Source: Symsagittifera roscoffensis
Lineage: Eukaryota; Xenacoelomorpha; Acoela; Convolutidae
DNA length: 64,000 nt
NCBI RefSeq assembly: GCF_963678635.1
Contig: NC_087068.1
Location: forward strand, 23,810,697-23,874,696
Reading direction: 5' to 3'
The first letter of the stretch is position 1. Every line of letters starts with the position of its first letter. A program made the position numbers and the translations under genes. This document shows, in pieces, positions 21,511 to 34,617 of this stretch. Below the pieces are notes generated by a model. The model worked only from the letters and a program-made list of their open reading frames with translations, was not told the DNA's origin and ran no database searches.

Positions 21511-22913
21511 TCCTCGTCTACGAGGCAATTTGTATCTGTCAGCTGGAGAAATTGTATCGAAAAACAGACTCGTAGTTATCGAAAAGCTGTTGAATTGTCA
21601 ACACGAAAGGATAAATTGGACAAGATAAGTCGTTTGATGTAGAAAAGTAGAATCTTCTACTCATAACTGAGACAAAAAGGCAGCAAAATAACTGATTTAT
21701 TTGAAAATGACATAGACCTTAGTAGCGTTAGTAATTAGAGTGTATTCATTTAACATTATCTATATCTCACTGACTCTACTCTATCGGCAAAACGGACACT
21801 ATTCTTTTGATTCTTTAGAGATGCAATTTTATTTGGGTGAGCCTTAGATGGAAGCTTCATTTGAAAAAAGGAAAAAAATTTTAAATTGAAAATAAGACCT
21901 TTACGTAGTCATCATGACCACTTAGTATCAAGAATGAAAAAGCTACAGATTAACCCACAAAACTGGTCTAACAGAATTTTGTCTTACTGAAAATGAGTTC
22001 CAATTGAGTTCTACAAAAGAAAGAAATTGTTGCGCAAGGTGGGGTGGCGTGACTTTCTAGGTTCATGAAAAGCTTTTTTTATAAGATCGTGGTACAAGAA
22101 ACAGAATTATAAGTTTTTTTGGTTAAAATCTTTGTAAAATCAAATTCTAAACTGGTCGTTTTGATATATCCACCAGCTTCCTTAATTATATCGGTATATT
22201 AACAAAAATTTAAAAAAACCTCAGTTTTATGCAAAATTTTCTGATAGAGGCAATATTTTTTGGGGTTTTTCATACTCATTTGCTTACGAAAGAAAAGGTT
22301 TGCACAAATTATACTAATCTAATATCGGCTTTTAAATTTAAGATTTAAAACTGTGACCAACTAGGAAAACAGCAACAACAGCAAATTTTCTTTTGATCAT
22401 ATTATAAGTTCTAATTACATATCTACAAAAACTCTAACAAAATCTTCGAGCCATCACTATGCCGTCTGTGATACTTTTGATTTTAACTTCGGAAAAATCC
22501 TGAAAACTTTTCTGCGAGATTTTAGACCTTTCAATCAGGATAAAGTTTTGCCGTTGCTGTTTTTGTTGGATCAATCAAGCCTGAAATTTTCTTACATAAA
22601 TTATGTTAATAGCGTTTTTGAGAGTAAAACCACATGCATAATTATCTGCTTAGATTATTGCGCCTTTCAAAAAAACTATCCTGAAAAGAAACATGCATGA
22701 AAAAAAATTCGATATATTTTGAATAAATGGGGCAAGTTCCTCCAAAAATGGTTATCCAATTCAATTGAAAACAATCGCAATCTCTAACCAAACTTAAAGA
22801 AGGAAACGAAAAAAAAACAAATTCGATTTGCTAAAAAAAGAGAAAAAGGAAAGACTTTTGGGAAAAAAGGCAACATTTAAAACCAGTTTCTCAATCTCCA
22901 AAAACTAACTACC
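21511..22913. other. AT-rich non-coding stretch
   Basis: No supported gene or repeat, apart from a short CCTCGTCTACGAGG palindrome at 21513-21526. Confidence 0.4.
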
Positions 22914-22917
22914 TCCC

Positions 22918-24370
22918 TTGCATATGTTAAATGAGTCTTTTTGTTCCATTGGCAGGCAGTTATCGAAAAAATTACCTCAAGGATGTAGTTTAACTGTTTT
23001 TTTTTCATCAACTAATATAAAAGAAGTCTCAAAAATTAATGAGCAAATGAAAAACGAAAAATCTCGTCGTCAAGTTGGTCTGAGAAATGACATTCTTAAG
23101 TTGAGCTCACCAGCAGTCAGTGATGAACAACTAGCCTTTGCTATAAATAGAAGAATCACTGAGCCAAAAAATGCTGATTGTATTAAATCTGCAAAGGTCC
23201 GTGCCGTATATAAAAAATGGAAATTAAAGAGTCTGAAACTTTTAGATCTCAAAAGCTTTTAAGCTCCCTGAGCAAAGTTTTCGAGAAAATCTTGTTTACA
23301 TGAGTGTTTAAGTTCTTTTTCAAGCTGCAGCTATTTTCGAAGCAACAATTCGGTTTCTAATCAAAACACTCATGTGCTCATGCAATAATAGATCTTTTTA
23401 TGCGGTTGGCGACCTAAGAAAAAAGAGGGTGTCATGGGATCTTCAATGACTTAAGAAAAGCGTTCGATACTCTAGATTAGTTTTTATTATATGTAAAGGA
23501 TCTTCCCAATCAATGGCAAACTAGCAAAGTGATACTGTTTGTGGATGATACAAAGACTGTCAATTCCTTTAAACATTCTTCTGAGAAAATCAAAACTGAT
23601 TTAAGCAATTAATTATTTCAAATGTGAAGTGATGTCATTCGGAAAACTACAACCGAAGAAATTTCTACCTGTGATGAAGTTTTACCTGTAGAAAAATCAT
23701 GCAAAAATTTGGGTGTTTGAGTTGATAGAAAACTTCATTTTGATGATCACATAAGTCAGGTGGCTAAGCAATTAGATCGTTCATCTACAAAAAAAAGAGA
23801 TCTTTAGCCAACGAAACTTGTTCTCTTATGCAACAATTCTTCTTCAAAAAAAAAGCATAACAACATACGTCATCTTGATTTATGATTCTACTTGCTTGAT
23901 TCAACGAAAAAAAAAGCGGAGAGTATTACAAACTATTTTTCATAATAACATTTATTTCCATTAGCGATACTTTGATATACTCAAATAATAGCCTTATTTA
24001 CTGATTTTTTGGGTCGAGGATATATAAAAGATCTTTAAATGTAATAATAGTTCTCGCAACCTATTTCTATGAAAGAAAATGAACTTTTCGCCGTTATCAT
24101 ACAAGGTTTAAGTCAAAAGGCTTACATTAACTTAGTTTCATCAAAACACGGACAAAAAAAAGGTCAGAAAAGACTCTACTTAACACATCGTATAATTAGA
24201 TAGCAATTAGATCGTAAAAGATCTAATTGCTATCTAATAAGGGCAAAACTATTGGATAGCATTCCATCAAAAATAGATAGGTGCACTCTTTTGAGTTTTA
24301 ATCATCATGTCAAGATGATTTTTAAAGTATTAGGAGATAAAAGAACTCTTCTTTAAAGTGTATTATCAAC
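22918..24370 (+). pseudogene. Decayed non-LTR retrotransposon (LINE) reverse transcriptase
   Basis: Plus-strand pieces in changing frames follow the order of a LINE ORF2. First comes ESFCSIGRQLSKKLP and MKNEKSRRQVGLRNDILKL (22930-23110). Then SDEQLAFAINRRITE and CIKSAKVRAVYKKW (to 23222), and SLSKVFEKI and QFGF (23270-23360). DLRKAFDTLD follows near 23450, FVDDT near 23540 (the catalytic motif, F-V-D-D in place of F/Y-A-D-D) and KNLGV near 23710. Many stops and frameshifts are present. The layout suits CR1/L2/Jockey-type elements. Such proteins copy the element RNA at a nicked target; this copy cannot. Confidence 0.75.
24195..24238. repeat. Perfect 19 bp-arm palindrome
   Basis: Arms 24195-24213 and 24220-24238 (ATTAGATAGCAATTAGATC and its complement) enclose GTAAAA. 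It lies in the tail of the LINE relic. Confidence 0.9.
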
Positions 24371-24400
24371 AGTATATTTTAAAGCGTATATTTAACAGTT

Positions 24401-25107
24401 TATTTTGATTATTCGACTAAACTCATGCTCAAAGATTTTTTCTAGAAATTGGCAAAACTTCATTGAGACTTATGTTGGACTCATTTTACTTAGTGAAAGA
24501 CGTTTTTCTTGTGTGACTGTACTTTACAATTTTTGTTTGATTTTGTCCTAGACTCAGAAACATATGGAAAAACATTTTTTTGGTTCATGCGTTTCAACTT
24601 TGTCAGTCTAGTGAACTTTTTGAAATATGTTCAAGATTGCAGCATGCTTAGCAGTAGCGTTCTTGGAAAATTTTGGAGGCCCTTTAATTTTTAGGTCGAT
24701 CATTTTGATTTTCAGAGCCATTACGAGTCCAAACTGTGTACTAGATAGGCGAACAATTTGGTGTTTGTAGTTATCTGGAGTCCACCGACAAGTTTTTAAG
24801 CATTGGATACCAGCACGAAAAAAAAGATGACCTGAAAAATGCCTTTTTTGGCGCATGCTTCCCTTAAAACGTATGTTATATTGGCCTCAAAGATGCCTTT
24901 ACAGTTTTTGGAGAGTGGTTATCCAAAAATGCAGGTCGTAAAATTATACCAAAGAAGGGAACGCTTTGGAAAAATTTGGCAACCAGGTCACTCCCTCAAC
25001 CAACCCCACCCGGCGCTTTACTCATGCTTACATAAATAACATAGCGTTCTCTCTAAAACTTTATCGAAAACGTATTATAAGATAAAAACGCTCTGGGAAA
25101 CGTGATT
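24401..25107. other. Non-coding stretch
   Basis: Frames of 61-82 codons (24509-25039) are not recognised and have no family motif. I see nothing else. Confidence 0.4.
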
Positions 25108-25602
25108 CACAAATCATTCGAAAGCTATTGTTGTCCTGAGCCTAAATTTGAAAAGATATTCCACCTGTGATCATTTTTCGTTAAGTTATGAGGGTTTAAA
25201 GATTGCCATTTTGACCAATTTGGGACAATTAACGCGCGATATAATTCGCGCTATTAACGCGTAAGCGGAGTTTTAATCCGTCTTAGAAATCGTTCCAAAT
25301 TGGTTAAAAGAAGCTTATTTGCCATAATTGATTTGTTATAAGGAGCGAAATCTATTGTTTTGTACTTAATATGGCGTGTGGGGGGATAATTTTCATTAAA
25401 AAAATTTCCAATTTTTAGAAAAAATTTTTTTTCATTTTATTTTATTTCATTTAATTTTTTTTATGTTTTTTATGTTATTATTGCTCCATAAACGTTAAAA
25501 CGCAGTCGGAACTTTCAGGGCTTCGCCCTGATACGATCAGTCTTGTCCTTATACCTTAACACCAGTTGGAATACTCAGGGCATCTCCCTGATATGAGCTT
25601 CT
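25108..25602 (+). mobile_element. Family H copy 3, 5'-truncated, with a second 3' end
   Basis: It begins inside the family near TCATTCGAAAG and runs to the normal 3' terminus at 25544 (hairpin CAGGGCTTCGCCCTG, then ATACGATCAGTCTT). Another degenerate 3' end follows at 25561-25602 (AGTTGGAATACTCAGGGC, TCTCCCTGATATGAGC). Repeated 3' ends side by side are common among rolling-circle transposons. Confidence 0.75.
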
Positions 25603-27973
25603 TAGACACACAAGAGAGTAAAACAAACTTCCAAATGCGCTCAGGTAATTTCATCGTGAAGAAGATAATTGAAAAAGTAGTTTTCAGCAATTCATCAGAA
25701 ACAATAATTTTAAAACAACAATTTTTGTTAATTTTGGATAAAAATTGCGTCTTTTCGGAATAAAGGAGTGTAAGAATTTGCTGACTGGGTTAGGGCTCAA
25801 AGGCTTGTATTGTGGTTTTCAGAAAGTGTTGACAAAACATGAATGCTGGTCATGATATCTTCTTGCACCAAGCCGTAAATCCTGCAAATTTTGTTGAACT
25901 ATTTGCAAATTGCAATCAAGTCTTTGCGAATCGATTTTTCAAATTCTTCATTTTGATCGACCGATCCGATTTGCGAAATTATGTAGGTATGAAAAAACGA
26001 TAGATTTTCAAATGTTCGCAGAATAGTGTTGCCATTTCTGTTCACAATGATGATTTGAATCCAATCTATTGCAAAATAAACAAGAAACGTGTCGATAACA
26101 AAACTGGTCTTTTATGAAGTTTTAACGGGTAGGTCAGCCGAAAGTAAATGCGCTCTGAAAAAAGACTGCATGTTTCGACCGACTCAACTTTATGTTTCGA
26201 CTTTGAGTTCGACTATAGGGCTTTCTCGACTATGAATTTTCTGTCGAGCTATGTAAAAATAGCTACGTAAATAGGTAAAAAAATCCACGCGTGATGAAAT
26301 TTTTCACCAAAAGTTGGTGGTTCTCGAAAGGTTTATTTGTATTACATCCCACATGAAAGGGGCAGATGAACTTGGTTAATGTGCGATGCGAAATGGACAC
26401 CTTTTTGGTGACATTGACGGAAAACCTGTTGATGAAGAGCAAAACCTGTTTTTTTGCCAAATCCTGTTTTTTTACCCTGATTTGAAAAACCCTGATGTAT
26501 GCGCCATCTTTCTTTTTATTGCGAAAGCAAAAACTATCTTTGCCAGGCTTTCAATTATAATTAATATCGCTTTCATTGAAAAATTGTTTGAGAAAAAGCA
26601 TAAACTATTTTGTTGGCTCAAGTCGTTCAGCAGATGAGTTTTTTAGCAATTTTAGTAAAAATAAAAAACAGGATGCTAACTTATAGTTTGCTCATTCAAC
26701 GCAAAAGTTTGCTTTTAATTTTTCGACTTGACTTACAACCAGATGAGAAGTCTGCTTCAGAAGTCTGCTCTTGATCTAATTTTGATCTAATTTCGAGCTA
26801 TTACAGCAGGCTTATTTATGCTCAATTTAAGCGTTCACAATAGTTTATTTGTTCTTAAAATTAAATTTACTTTGGCAGTTTGGCTTGAGGATATCTGTTG
26901 ATCAAGGTTTCATGAAATGGATGGAGAGTCAGGTTAATATTTAGGCGTTTTTTTTCCGACTTATCATTCGTGGTGATCCACAACATTTTTATGTAAAAGA
27001 TTTCTGTGTTCTTGAAGGGAAATTAGTCGTCCTTTTAGGCAGCAAGTAAGCCATAATAAGACAATTAAATTAGCCATAATAAGACCACCAAAAATTTCGA
27101 AAAAAAAACAATCGTATAATGTCGAGTTTCTCTGATTGTTCTGACCCAAATGATGACTCAATGTTGCTGCAAATAGCTGCGAAAACACTCGAAACCCTGG
27201 AAATGGTCCATAAAAATATAAAATATGCGATGTGTAGCATCGAGTCCCTGTACAAATTTGCTACCTCCCAAGTAGTCTCGTTTGAAAGTAGAAACCTGAC
27301 GTTTTCAGCCAGAGCGTGGTTGAACTTTTGCCTCCGAGCTCCCGCGTAGCGCTGTACACTGTGCTTAGTTCATCGAGTACAAAATTTCATCAGGTATAAG
27401 ATCAATTCTAGTTCATTAATTTAGTACTAGAGAAAAAAAAATTAAAAAATTACCTTAAACCAAAATCTATACTAAGTTTGTCTTGGAAAACATAACACGA
27501 GTCTGGTGTGTGTGTGTCCTATGCCAAACAAATTTTTTGTCATTATACTTCTAGCCGGCTGAAACGAAAGAGTTAGTTTTTACTACAGATAAATATTCAA
27601 AATATGCATAAGTTTCATTCATGCACCTCAATTTTTTTTTGACGATTTAATTTTTTTTGAAATTAAACCTTGCTGAAAACTGAAGAAAGTTTGATTGTGA
27701 TCACCGTTACTCTTCAAAAGTGGTAGTTCTTTAAAAAAAATACAGTTTTTTTACTATTGAGCTAAAAGAATAAACAATATTGATTTTTATTTGGCGAGTT
27801 TTTACTTAGAAAAAGCATGCTGAAAGAAAAAATTGGGTTCATTGCAAAAACAAAACTCTTAGATAACTCTTTCTATATAAAAGCGTTTTCTTTTCCGAAA
27901 TTGCAAACTTAGCCCCCGGGCAAAACGAAAATACTAAATTTTTAAGGACTCTGGCGGCAAAAAGACAAATTTT
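25603..27973. other. Non-coding stretch
   Basis: Short frames only. A 76-codon plus frame at 27119-27349 has a leucine-rich helix (MLLQIAAKTLETLEMVHKNI) but no recognised family, and no exon partners were found. GTGTGTGTGT near 27507 is a short microsatellite. Confidence 0.4.
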
Positions 27974-28245
27974 TGTTCCGACTTTCAAAGCAAAAGTAAC
28001 GGAATATTTCTGCTCGGGTGGTTTTTTTTTCTTCAGACGAATTTCGACTTTTTTTAATAGCCATTTTTGACGGAATTTTTTAATATGTCTTAGAATGTGT
28101 TGCAAATTGGTTAAACGAAGCTTAGTTGCTATAAAAAATTGCTACTAGGAGCAAAATCTATCACTTTGTACTTCATATGGCGTGTGGGGGGATGTTTTTC
28201 TCAATTCAAAAAAAATTCTTTTTAATCGCTGCTCCCCAAGGGTAG
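27974..28245 (+). mobile_element. Family H copy 4, internally deleted
   Basis: It starts TGTTCCGACTTTC and keeps CTCGGGTGG, the TTCTTCAGAC block and GGCGTGTGGGGGGATG. It lacks most of the middle and the 3' hairpin. Confidence 0.7.
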
Positions 28246-29284
28246 ACTTTGACTTTTTTGTTGGATCATTTGCGATTTGTCATCCCACAGCATATGAAGG
28301 AAGGAATTTGTTCACCACCTGAAACGATTCCCAATATAAAACCTAATTTACATGTGAAAACCGTTGGCTATAAACTTAAACTACATTAAAACGTAGCGTA
28401 TAATGAAATAACATCGACTAAAAAATTAGTCCAAAATGAATTGAAGCAGGTTAATTGATCAAAACATTGTACGATCCGATATTGCTTCAAACCTCACAAG
28501 GCGTGTGGCTTCAAAATTTTGAAAAAGTGATCTCCGTAAAGCAAAAGTTTTCGTGTTATTTTGAACAGTTTCATCAATATTTTAAAACAAAGACTGCCTC
28601 AGACACCTCTTAAATGGTACAGTTCGTTCTGAATTTTACGCTGATAGAAGCAATTTTGTTTTCATTTCCTAGCAAAAGTCAGTATACCGAATGACATGGT
28701 ACGTAATTGAGAAATTTTTATATTCAAAAATTAAGAAGTCGTAAAATCAATAATTTGCGCATGCTACTTATGGCGAACTCTCTTTTTTTTATGAATTTGA
28801 GTGTTGAAATCATTATCATCTATTCACCCATAGGGTACTAAAATTGCCAATAGTTTTGTAGGAAGATTTGAAACCTTTGTTTCAAGATCAAGTTTGTTCA
28901 AATTTGAATGCTGCGTCCGTCGTACTCATTGTTTTTCTGCAGATGAATTGCGTTATATAGCTTTTCAATGAGTTGTAGTGAACAAGCCTAATTGTTTTTG
29001 AATAACTTAACCTAAAAGTAGACAAAATGATCGAGCCTTTGAATAAAATGGTCTCCATTTTGGTCCAAAAACTTAGTAGAAATTTTTCTCCCTACTTTTT
29101 CAACTTTTTTCATGAAGCGTGACTAATGAATACAATTTCATAAAAGTTTCTTTTCTTTCGTTCAACGCTTTTTCTCAAACATAGTTTGATTTCATTCCAA
29201 TTAAATATTATCTGAAATATGACAAAATTGGTCTCATCCATTGCGTTTTTCCAAAGAAAATTTGATTTGTTTCCATTACGAAAC
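28246..29284. other. Non-coding stretch
   Basis: AT-rich; no supported gene or repeat. Confidence 0.4.
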
Positions 29285-29808
29285 AAGACTGCTCGTATCA
29301 GGGCAAAGCCCTGAATGTTCCGACTGCCTTTTGAGGTCTATGAAGTAGTAATAACTGGAAAAAACTTAATGTAAAAAAAATAAATAAATCGATTTTTTTT
29401 AATTTGAGATTTTTTGTGAAAATTATCCCCCCACACGCCATATAAAGTACAAAAAGATAGATTTCGTTCCTTGTTAAAAATCAATTGTGGCAAATAATCT
29501 TCCTTCAACCAATTTGGAACGATTTATTAGACGGATTAAATCTCCGCTTACGCTTTAATAGCGCGAAATATATCGCGCTTAATTGTCCCAAGTTGGCCAA
29601 ATTGCCAATCTTTAATCCCCCATAATTTTACAAAAAATGATCACAGGTAAAATAATTTTTCAAATTTAAGCTCAGGGCAACAATACCTTTTGAATGATAT
29701 AAAAAAAATTCTGTCAAAAATGGCTAGTTAAAAAGTCGAAATTTGTCTGAAGAAAAAAACCCACCCGAGCACAAATATTCCGTTACTTTTGTTACTAAAG
29801 TCGGAACA
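29285..29808 (-). mobile_element. Family H copy 5, full length, reversed
   Basis: It runs from AAGACTGCTCGTATCAGGG (complement of the 3' end) to AGTCGGAACA (complement of the 5' end), 524 bp. The 3' hairpin, the inner inverted repeat and the GCGCGAAATATATCGCGC hairpin are all present. Confidence 0.85.
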
Positions 29809-30079
29809 ATAACTGAAGTATTGATATGTGAAGTATCTGATGTACCTCAAAGAATTTTCAATTGAAAAAAAATGTGATTCAGTAACCGAAAAGCCTTCAT
29901 GTTTCCCAGCACGCTAATTCAAGTACAAAATAGTAAGATTTTTTCACCTAGTAACGCGTTTTTCAGAGCTGTTAGCTTGCCTCAAAAAAATTTGAAACTA
30001 AATTTAAATCGGACCTACTTGTAATTTACCTCACTCGCAAAAATAAAATTGCAAACTGTGCGCATAGTTATCCAAAACC

Positions 30080-30690
30080 GGTCAAATTGACTTTTTTGAT
30101 CAAATGTGTTTTTTTTTAATTTAAGCTCAAGGCATCAATATCTTTCAGACTATACCAATTTATGAAAAACACGCTAATGAAAATAAAAAAATTTGTCTGG
30201 AGAAGAACTAACCCCGCGAATCAATTGCGCAAATTAGCGTGATGCTTTACTTCATTTTAAAATGATTTGATTATTCAATAATTCGCCGCGCTTAGAGCTT
30301 TTCCATTGAGTATCATAGATAATTTTTAACCAGCGCACGAAAATATATATTTGATTGGGTAACATCCAATTTTTTGCAGCGCTCAAAGAAAAGAACCAGT
30401 TTTTCATAGCTGTTGGAAGAGTTTTTGTGCGCTTGTTAGAATTCATCAATGACATTTATTGAAAAAGCACTAGCGCGGCGAATTATTTCATAATCAAATC
30501 ATTTCAAAATGAATTCAAGCGTTACGCTAATTAGTTGAATCGATTGGTCCATTGCGCCTCTCAGTTTTTCTCCTGAAAGTTATTGATGCTTTGAGCTGAA
30601 ATAAAGAAAATTTTCTATCATTTTTGTGAAAAGGGGTGGTTAAAAATCAGTTTCACCAGTTTTGGACAGTTAATGCGGGCAATTTGCCAG
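30080..30690. repeat. Large inverted repeat related to family H
   Basis: Left arm (about 30080-30295) and right arm (about 30471-30690) are inverted copies. The best part is CGCTAATT..TTCATTTTAAAATGATTTGATTAT..AATAATTCGCCGCGC, with about 175 bases between the arms. GTCTGGAGAAGAACTAACCCCG and AAGCTCAAGGCATCAATA resemble family H blocks, so it may be a diverged head-to-head pair. Confidence 0.7.
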
Positions 30691-32103
30691 AAAAATCTTC
30701 ATTGGAAGATAACAAAATCGGTTTGCTTCGATTGTTGTAAAAATGTGGAAAAAAAACACACCCAGCAGAGTATCCCAACTTTTATTTGAGCTTCGGAGCA
30801 ATTTAAGCAAAAAAGAAAAGTAAAAAGAGAACCATGATAATTTAATAGCCTACAAACAAACAAAAAGTGCGCTTGAGATGAACCGTGCAATTCTCAGTCT
30901 CCTAAGTGACCTACCGAAGAAAATTTCCTTGGCCACTAATTAAAAGTTTCCTTGGCCACAAATTCCAGGCCAAGAAAAATGCTTGTTATTCAATTGAAAA
31001 ATGAATTGTATGAAAATGGCATGAAGAGCATTTTTCCATACAAGAATTCAATATGCTAAGCCTTGTTTTTTCAGTATGATTTTGCCATATGATTTTTCAC
31101 AAAACTACTAGAAACCAGCAATAGCAGATTTTTCAAGGTTTGATATTGAACAATAAGTTTTTTTCAATAAATGAATAAACAATAAATTCATTGCCATAAA
31201 ATAAAACTACCAAGGTTTTTTGACAAAAAAAAAGCTTTTTAGTGGAACATACCTCAGAGATAATCTGCATATCATGATTTGCCATGTAAATAAAAATTTC
31301 AATTTTCACTCAGACTTTTATGCAAAACGTAATTTTTAGTCTTATGGTTTAAAAACTTCTGATTTAAATAATCAATGGCTGAGAAAAATGGCTTGTTTTT
31401 TTTGTTACAGTGCATTTCAGCCGAAAAAAAACACAAAACATCAATTGTAATCAAACAAAAAACATTGGTTTGTAATTTTTATATTAGTTGTGTAAGAAAC
31501 TCAGCCTGGACTAAGATTTACATGGAACTTTAATTTTATGAAACTTGTGTGATAAAAATTTTTGTGTTCTCTAAAATAAAGATTTTTTTCTGATGCCAAA
31601 TTTGCTCGCCTTTTTACAAAAACTGCCACGTTTTTTTATTTGACTTAAACAACTCGTGGGAAAATGCTAATCTTACAATTTCCTTCTATGTCATCAAATG
31701 ACGGGCTTTTCTTCTATAGAGACTATTTATGAAATTGTATGACAGGCCTTAAGTTATGTTGAAACAGAAAACACTTGTTTGTGATTTTTTAACTTTTTAT
31801 GTCAACTACAAAGATTGAATTACTTCGAAGTAAAAAAAAACTGGCTTTGCCGGCCAAATTCTTTCCTGTTAAATTAATTTTCTGAGCAGAGAATTGAGTT
31901 TGCAATAAAAAGGATTTAGAATGTTTTTTGATTTAATTTTCCAGTTTTTTCTGAAGCAAGCAATTAAAATATATAACATTTGGTTGATAAACATTTTTGT
32001 TATCAGTTGAAATTTCAAGTTTTTATAAAGATTTTCTATCGCCTTTTATAAAAATTATGTGCTTTGTTGTTTGCTTTTATTCGGCAAAAAAGGCGACTGT
32101 TAA
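30691..32103. other. Non-coding stretch
   Basis: AT-rich with no supported gene. A 20-base TTTCCTTGGCCAC motif is repeated at 30926 and 30948. Confidence 0.4.
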
Positions 32104-32106
32104 GTA

Positions 32107-33226
32107 CCCGGGTTGACAAAAAATGCTTATGATACAATTTTCATATATGAAAAAATGCTTATCATACTCTTTCATACAATTTCATAGAGAAAAAGTGTAT
32201 GTATGAAAAAAGCAAAATAAGCATTTTTTTCATAGTATGAAATTTTATAACAAGCAAAGAAAATTTAAACATAGGAACAGTTTTTGTCACGATTTGTTCG
32301 AAAAAAAAGCAGAAGAACATTTTTTTTAAAAAAGACCAAAATTTAGCTGAAGTTATGTATTTTGCAATAATTTAAGTTTTCATCAGAAACACTTGTTACT
32401 AGAGAAAATCAGCGAAAGATTTCAGCAATTCAGGAAATTAAAAACACTTCATTTTGTTCAAAAGATTCCTCATTTCTCAATTCCTCAATGCTCAAGATTT
32501 CAAAACGCGTTGAATATACCAAATCTGATAATCTGGTAAATCTCCACTTATGATCAGTCTTAAATGATTCCTGAAATTTGTTGATTTTCTCTCGGAAAAT
32601 GCTTATCATACAATTTTCATATATGAAAAGTATATGATAAGCACTTTTTTGACCAAAAAATGATTTTTTTATAATGCTCAACATTTCAAAAAGCTTTGAA
32701 TATACCAAAAACTTATAAAAAGCTCATTTGATCCTACTTATGATCACTTTCAAATGATTACTGAAGTTTTTAAGTTTCATCTCGAAAAATGCTTGTCACA
32801 CAATTTTCATATATGAAAATTGTATGATAAGCATTTTTTCGACTAATTGTCAAATCATCGACAAATCATCAACAGTCAAAATGCCCTCAAAATTTAAAAA
32901 CACAAATTAATTCCTAATGAATTCATCTAAAACTAATTTTGAACAATTTGCTAAAAATTTACTTTTCTATGAAAAAAATGTTAATCATGAAGTTTTCATA
33001 TATGAAAATTGTATAAAAAACATTTTTTTTTCATTCAAAAAATAAAATTATTTATTTGATGACCAGAAAGCTTTAAAAGCGTCGAATTGAATATGTATCT
33101 GAACCAAGACTCTTTAAAAACCATTTTGAAGTATTGTATGAAAATTGTATGATAAGCATTTTTTCCATAGGCGCCATATATGAAATTGCAGAACAAACAT
33201 TTTTCTTCTATGGACGTCATTCCGAG
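32107..33226. mobile_element. Tc1/mariner-type non-autonomous element rich in palindromes, long form
   Basis: It begins CCCGGGTTGACAAAAAATGC after TA (32105-32106) and ends GTCATTCCGAG before TA (33227-33228). The related short copy at 61386-61683 has intact ends. Inside are repeated palindromes of the form AATGCTTATCATACAATTTTC joined to their complement: 32596-32650, 32782-32842 (about 61 bp, nearly perfect) and a degenerate one at 32975-33030. The 61- and 92-codon frames here come from these repeats. No transposase is seen. Confidence 0.65.
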
Positions 33227-33470
33227 TAGATCTCCATGTCTATATAATCTATTATAATCAATAAAAATTGATTAAGTTTGATTTTTCTGAAAAATTGTTA
33301 GTGAAATTTTTAAGATTGTTTGGCAATTAATCTCATTTTCTGTTTACTTCAGTTGTAATGTAATTAATTTCAAAATTCTGCACATTTCGCTTTATGTTTT
33401 ATATTTTTACTTTTTTGCAATTTTTTTACCTCAATCGCCGCTCGCACAACGCTGCAATCCCCCCTCCCCG

Positions 33471-33487
33471 ACACACACACACATACA

Positions 33488-33522
<35 letters not shown>
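33471..33522. repeat. (AC)n microsatellite
   Basis: About 26 AC units with two interruptions (ATAC, ACGT). The minus frame over it (33370-33594) is an artefact of this repeat. Confidence 0.95.
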
Positions 33523-33525
<3 letters not shown>

Positions 33526-34329
33526 CAAGTATCCCCGGGCGGGTTTGATGAGAGTGGACAGGGGTAGGGGTGTAGTGTTGATTGTGTTGAACATGGAGGG
33601 AGAAGAAACTAAGTCTATGAAAAAATTCTAGTCATACACACTTCATTAACGTTATCTAAAATAGTTTAAAAAGAATTTTAAACGAATTTTTTTTGTTGTT
33701 TTGTGATTAAAGTCGGTGTATCGTCATAAATAAACAAGAATAACTTTTGGCAAAAATGCTAGTCATACAATTTCCATAGATAGAAAAAATCTGACTCCAA
33801 AATTTTTTGATTGCCCCAAACATTGAGCATTTTCAAAAAAACATCGATTATTTTTAGGATAGTTTCAAGTGCAAAAAGAAATTTGTACTCAAAGAAACCT
33901 TTTCAAAAAAAATTTTGCCGTCAAATTATTTTTTTTGTTTTCAAACTTGGAACAATTTTCGGTATTTCTAGATAAATTTTTCAAAAAAAAGCTTATTTAT
34001 TACGCATTGCATATTTTTGTTTGCCTCAGTCAACGCGTGATTAATCAAAATTTGCAAATAAATAAAAGCAGCATGAAGAGTTTTTGCAAAAATTTTGAAG
34101 TATACTACTTGCATTACATTGTTTGTGTAATATATCAATAGACAGGTCTTTCTTGATTCATTCTACATGCGAGAGCGTTAAACCTTTGGTGACTAAAGCT
34201 TCAAGTTCCCAAGGTTTATGGCATTTTTTAAGATCCACGGAATAGTGTTTGTTGAAAAAAAAAAACGATTCAGTTTTTCAAAAATCTATATTTTACTTTT
34301 TTACCAAACACAAGCGATCATATTTGTAA
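33523..34329. other. Non-coding stretch
   Basis: AT-rich. A 90-codon plus frame (33869-34141) is Phe/Lys-rich and unrecognised. Confidence 0.4.
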
Positions 34330-34617
34330 AAATCATTCCTCAATTCTATCTGGAACGATTTCTTGGACGGATTAAATCTCCGCTTATGCATTAAAAGTAC
34401 GAAATACACCGTGCATTAATTGTCCAAAATTAGTCAAATTCACAATTTTTAAACCCCCTAAATTTACGCAAATTGGTTTAAAGCAAAAAAAAATAGTTCA
34501 AAACATCAATACCTTTCCGATGATATAAATAAATTCCGGCAAAAAAGCCAGTTAAAACGTCGATTTTGTCGAAAAAAAACCGCCCGAGCAGAAATATTTC
34601 GCCTCTTTCTTTAAAAA
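34330..34617 (-). mobile_element. Family H copy 6, diverged fragment
   Basis: Reverse orientation. Matches include GGAACGATTTCTTGGACGGATTAAATCTCCGCTTA and GCCCGAGCAGAAATATT. Both termini are damaged. Confidence 0.6.

Noticed and set aside
33370-33594. 74-codon minus frame with a Cys-Val run
   Set aside because: Produced by the AC microsatellite.
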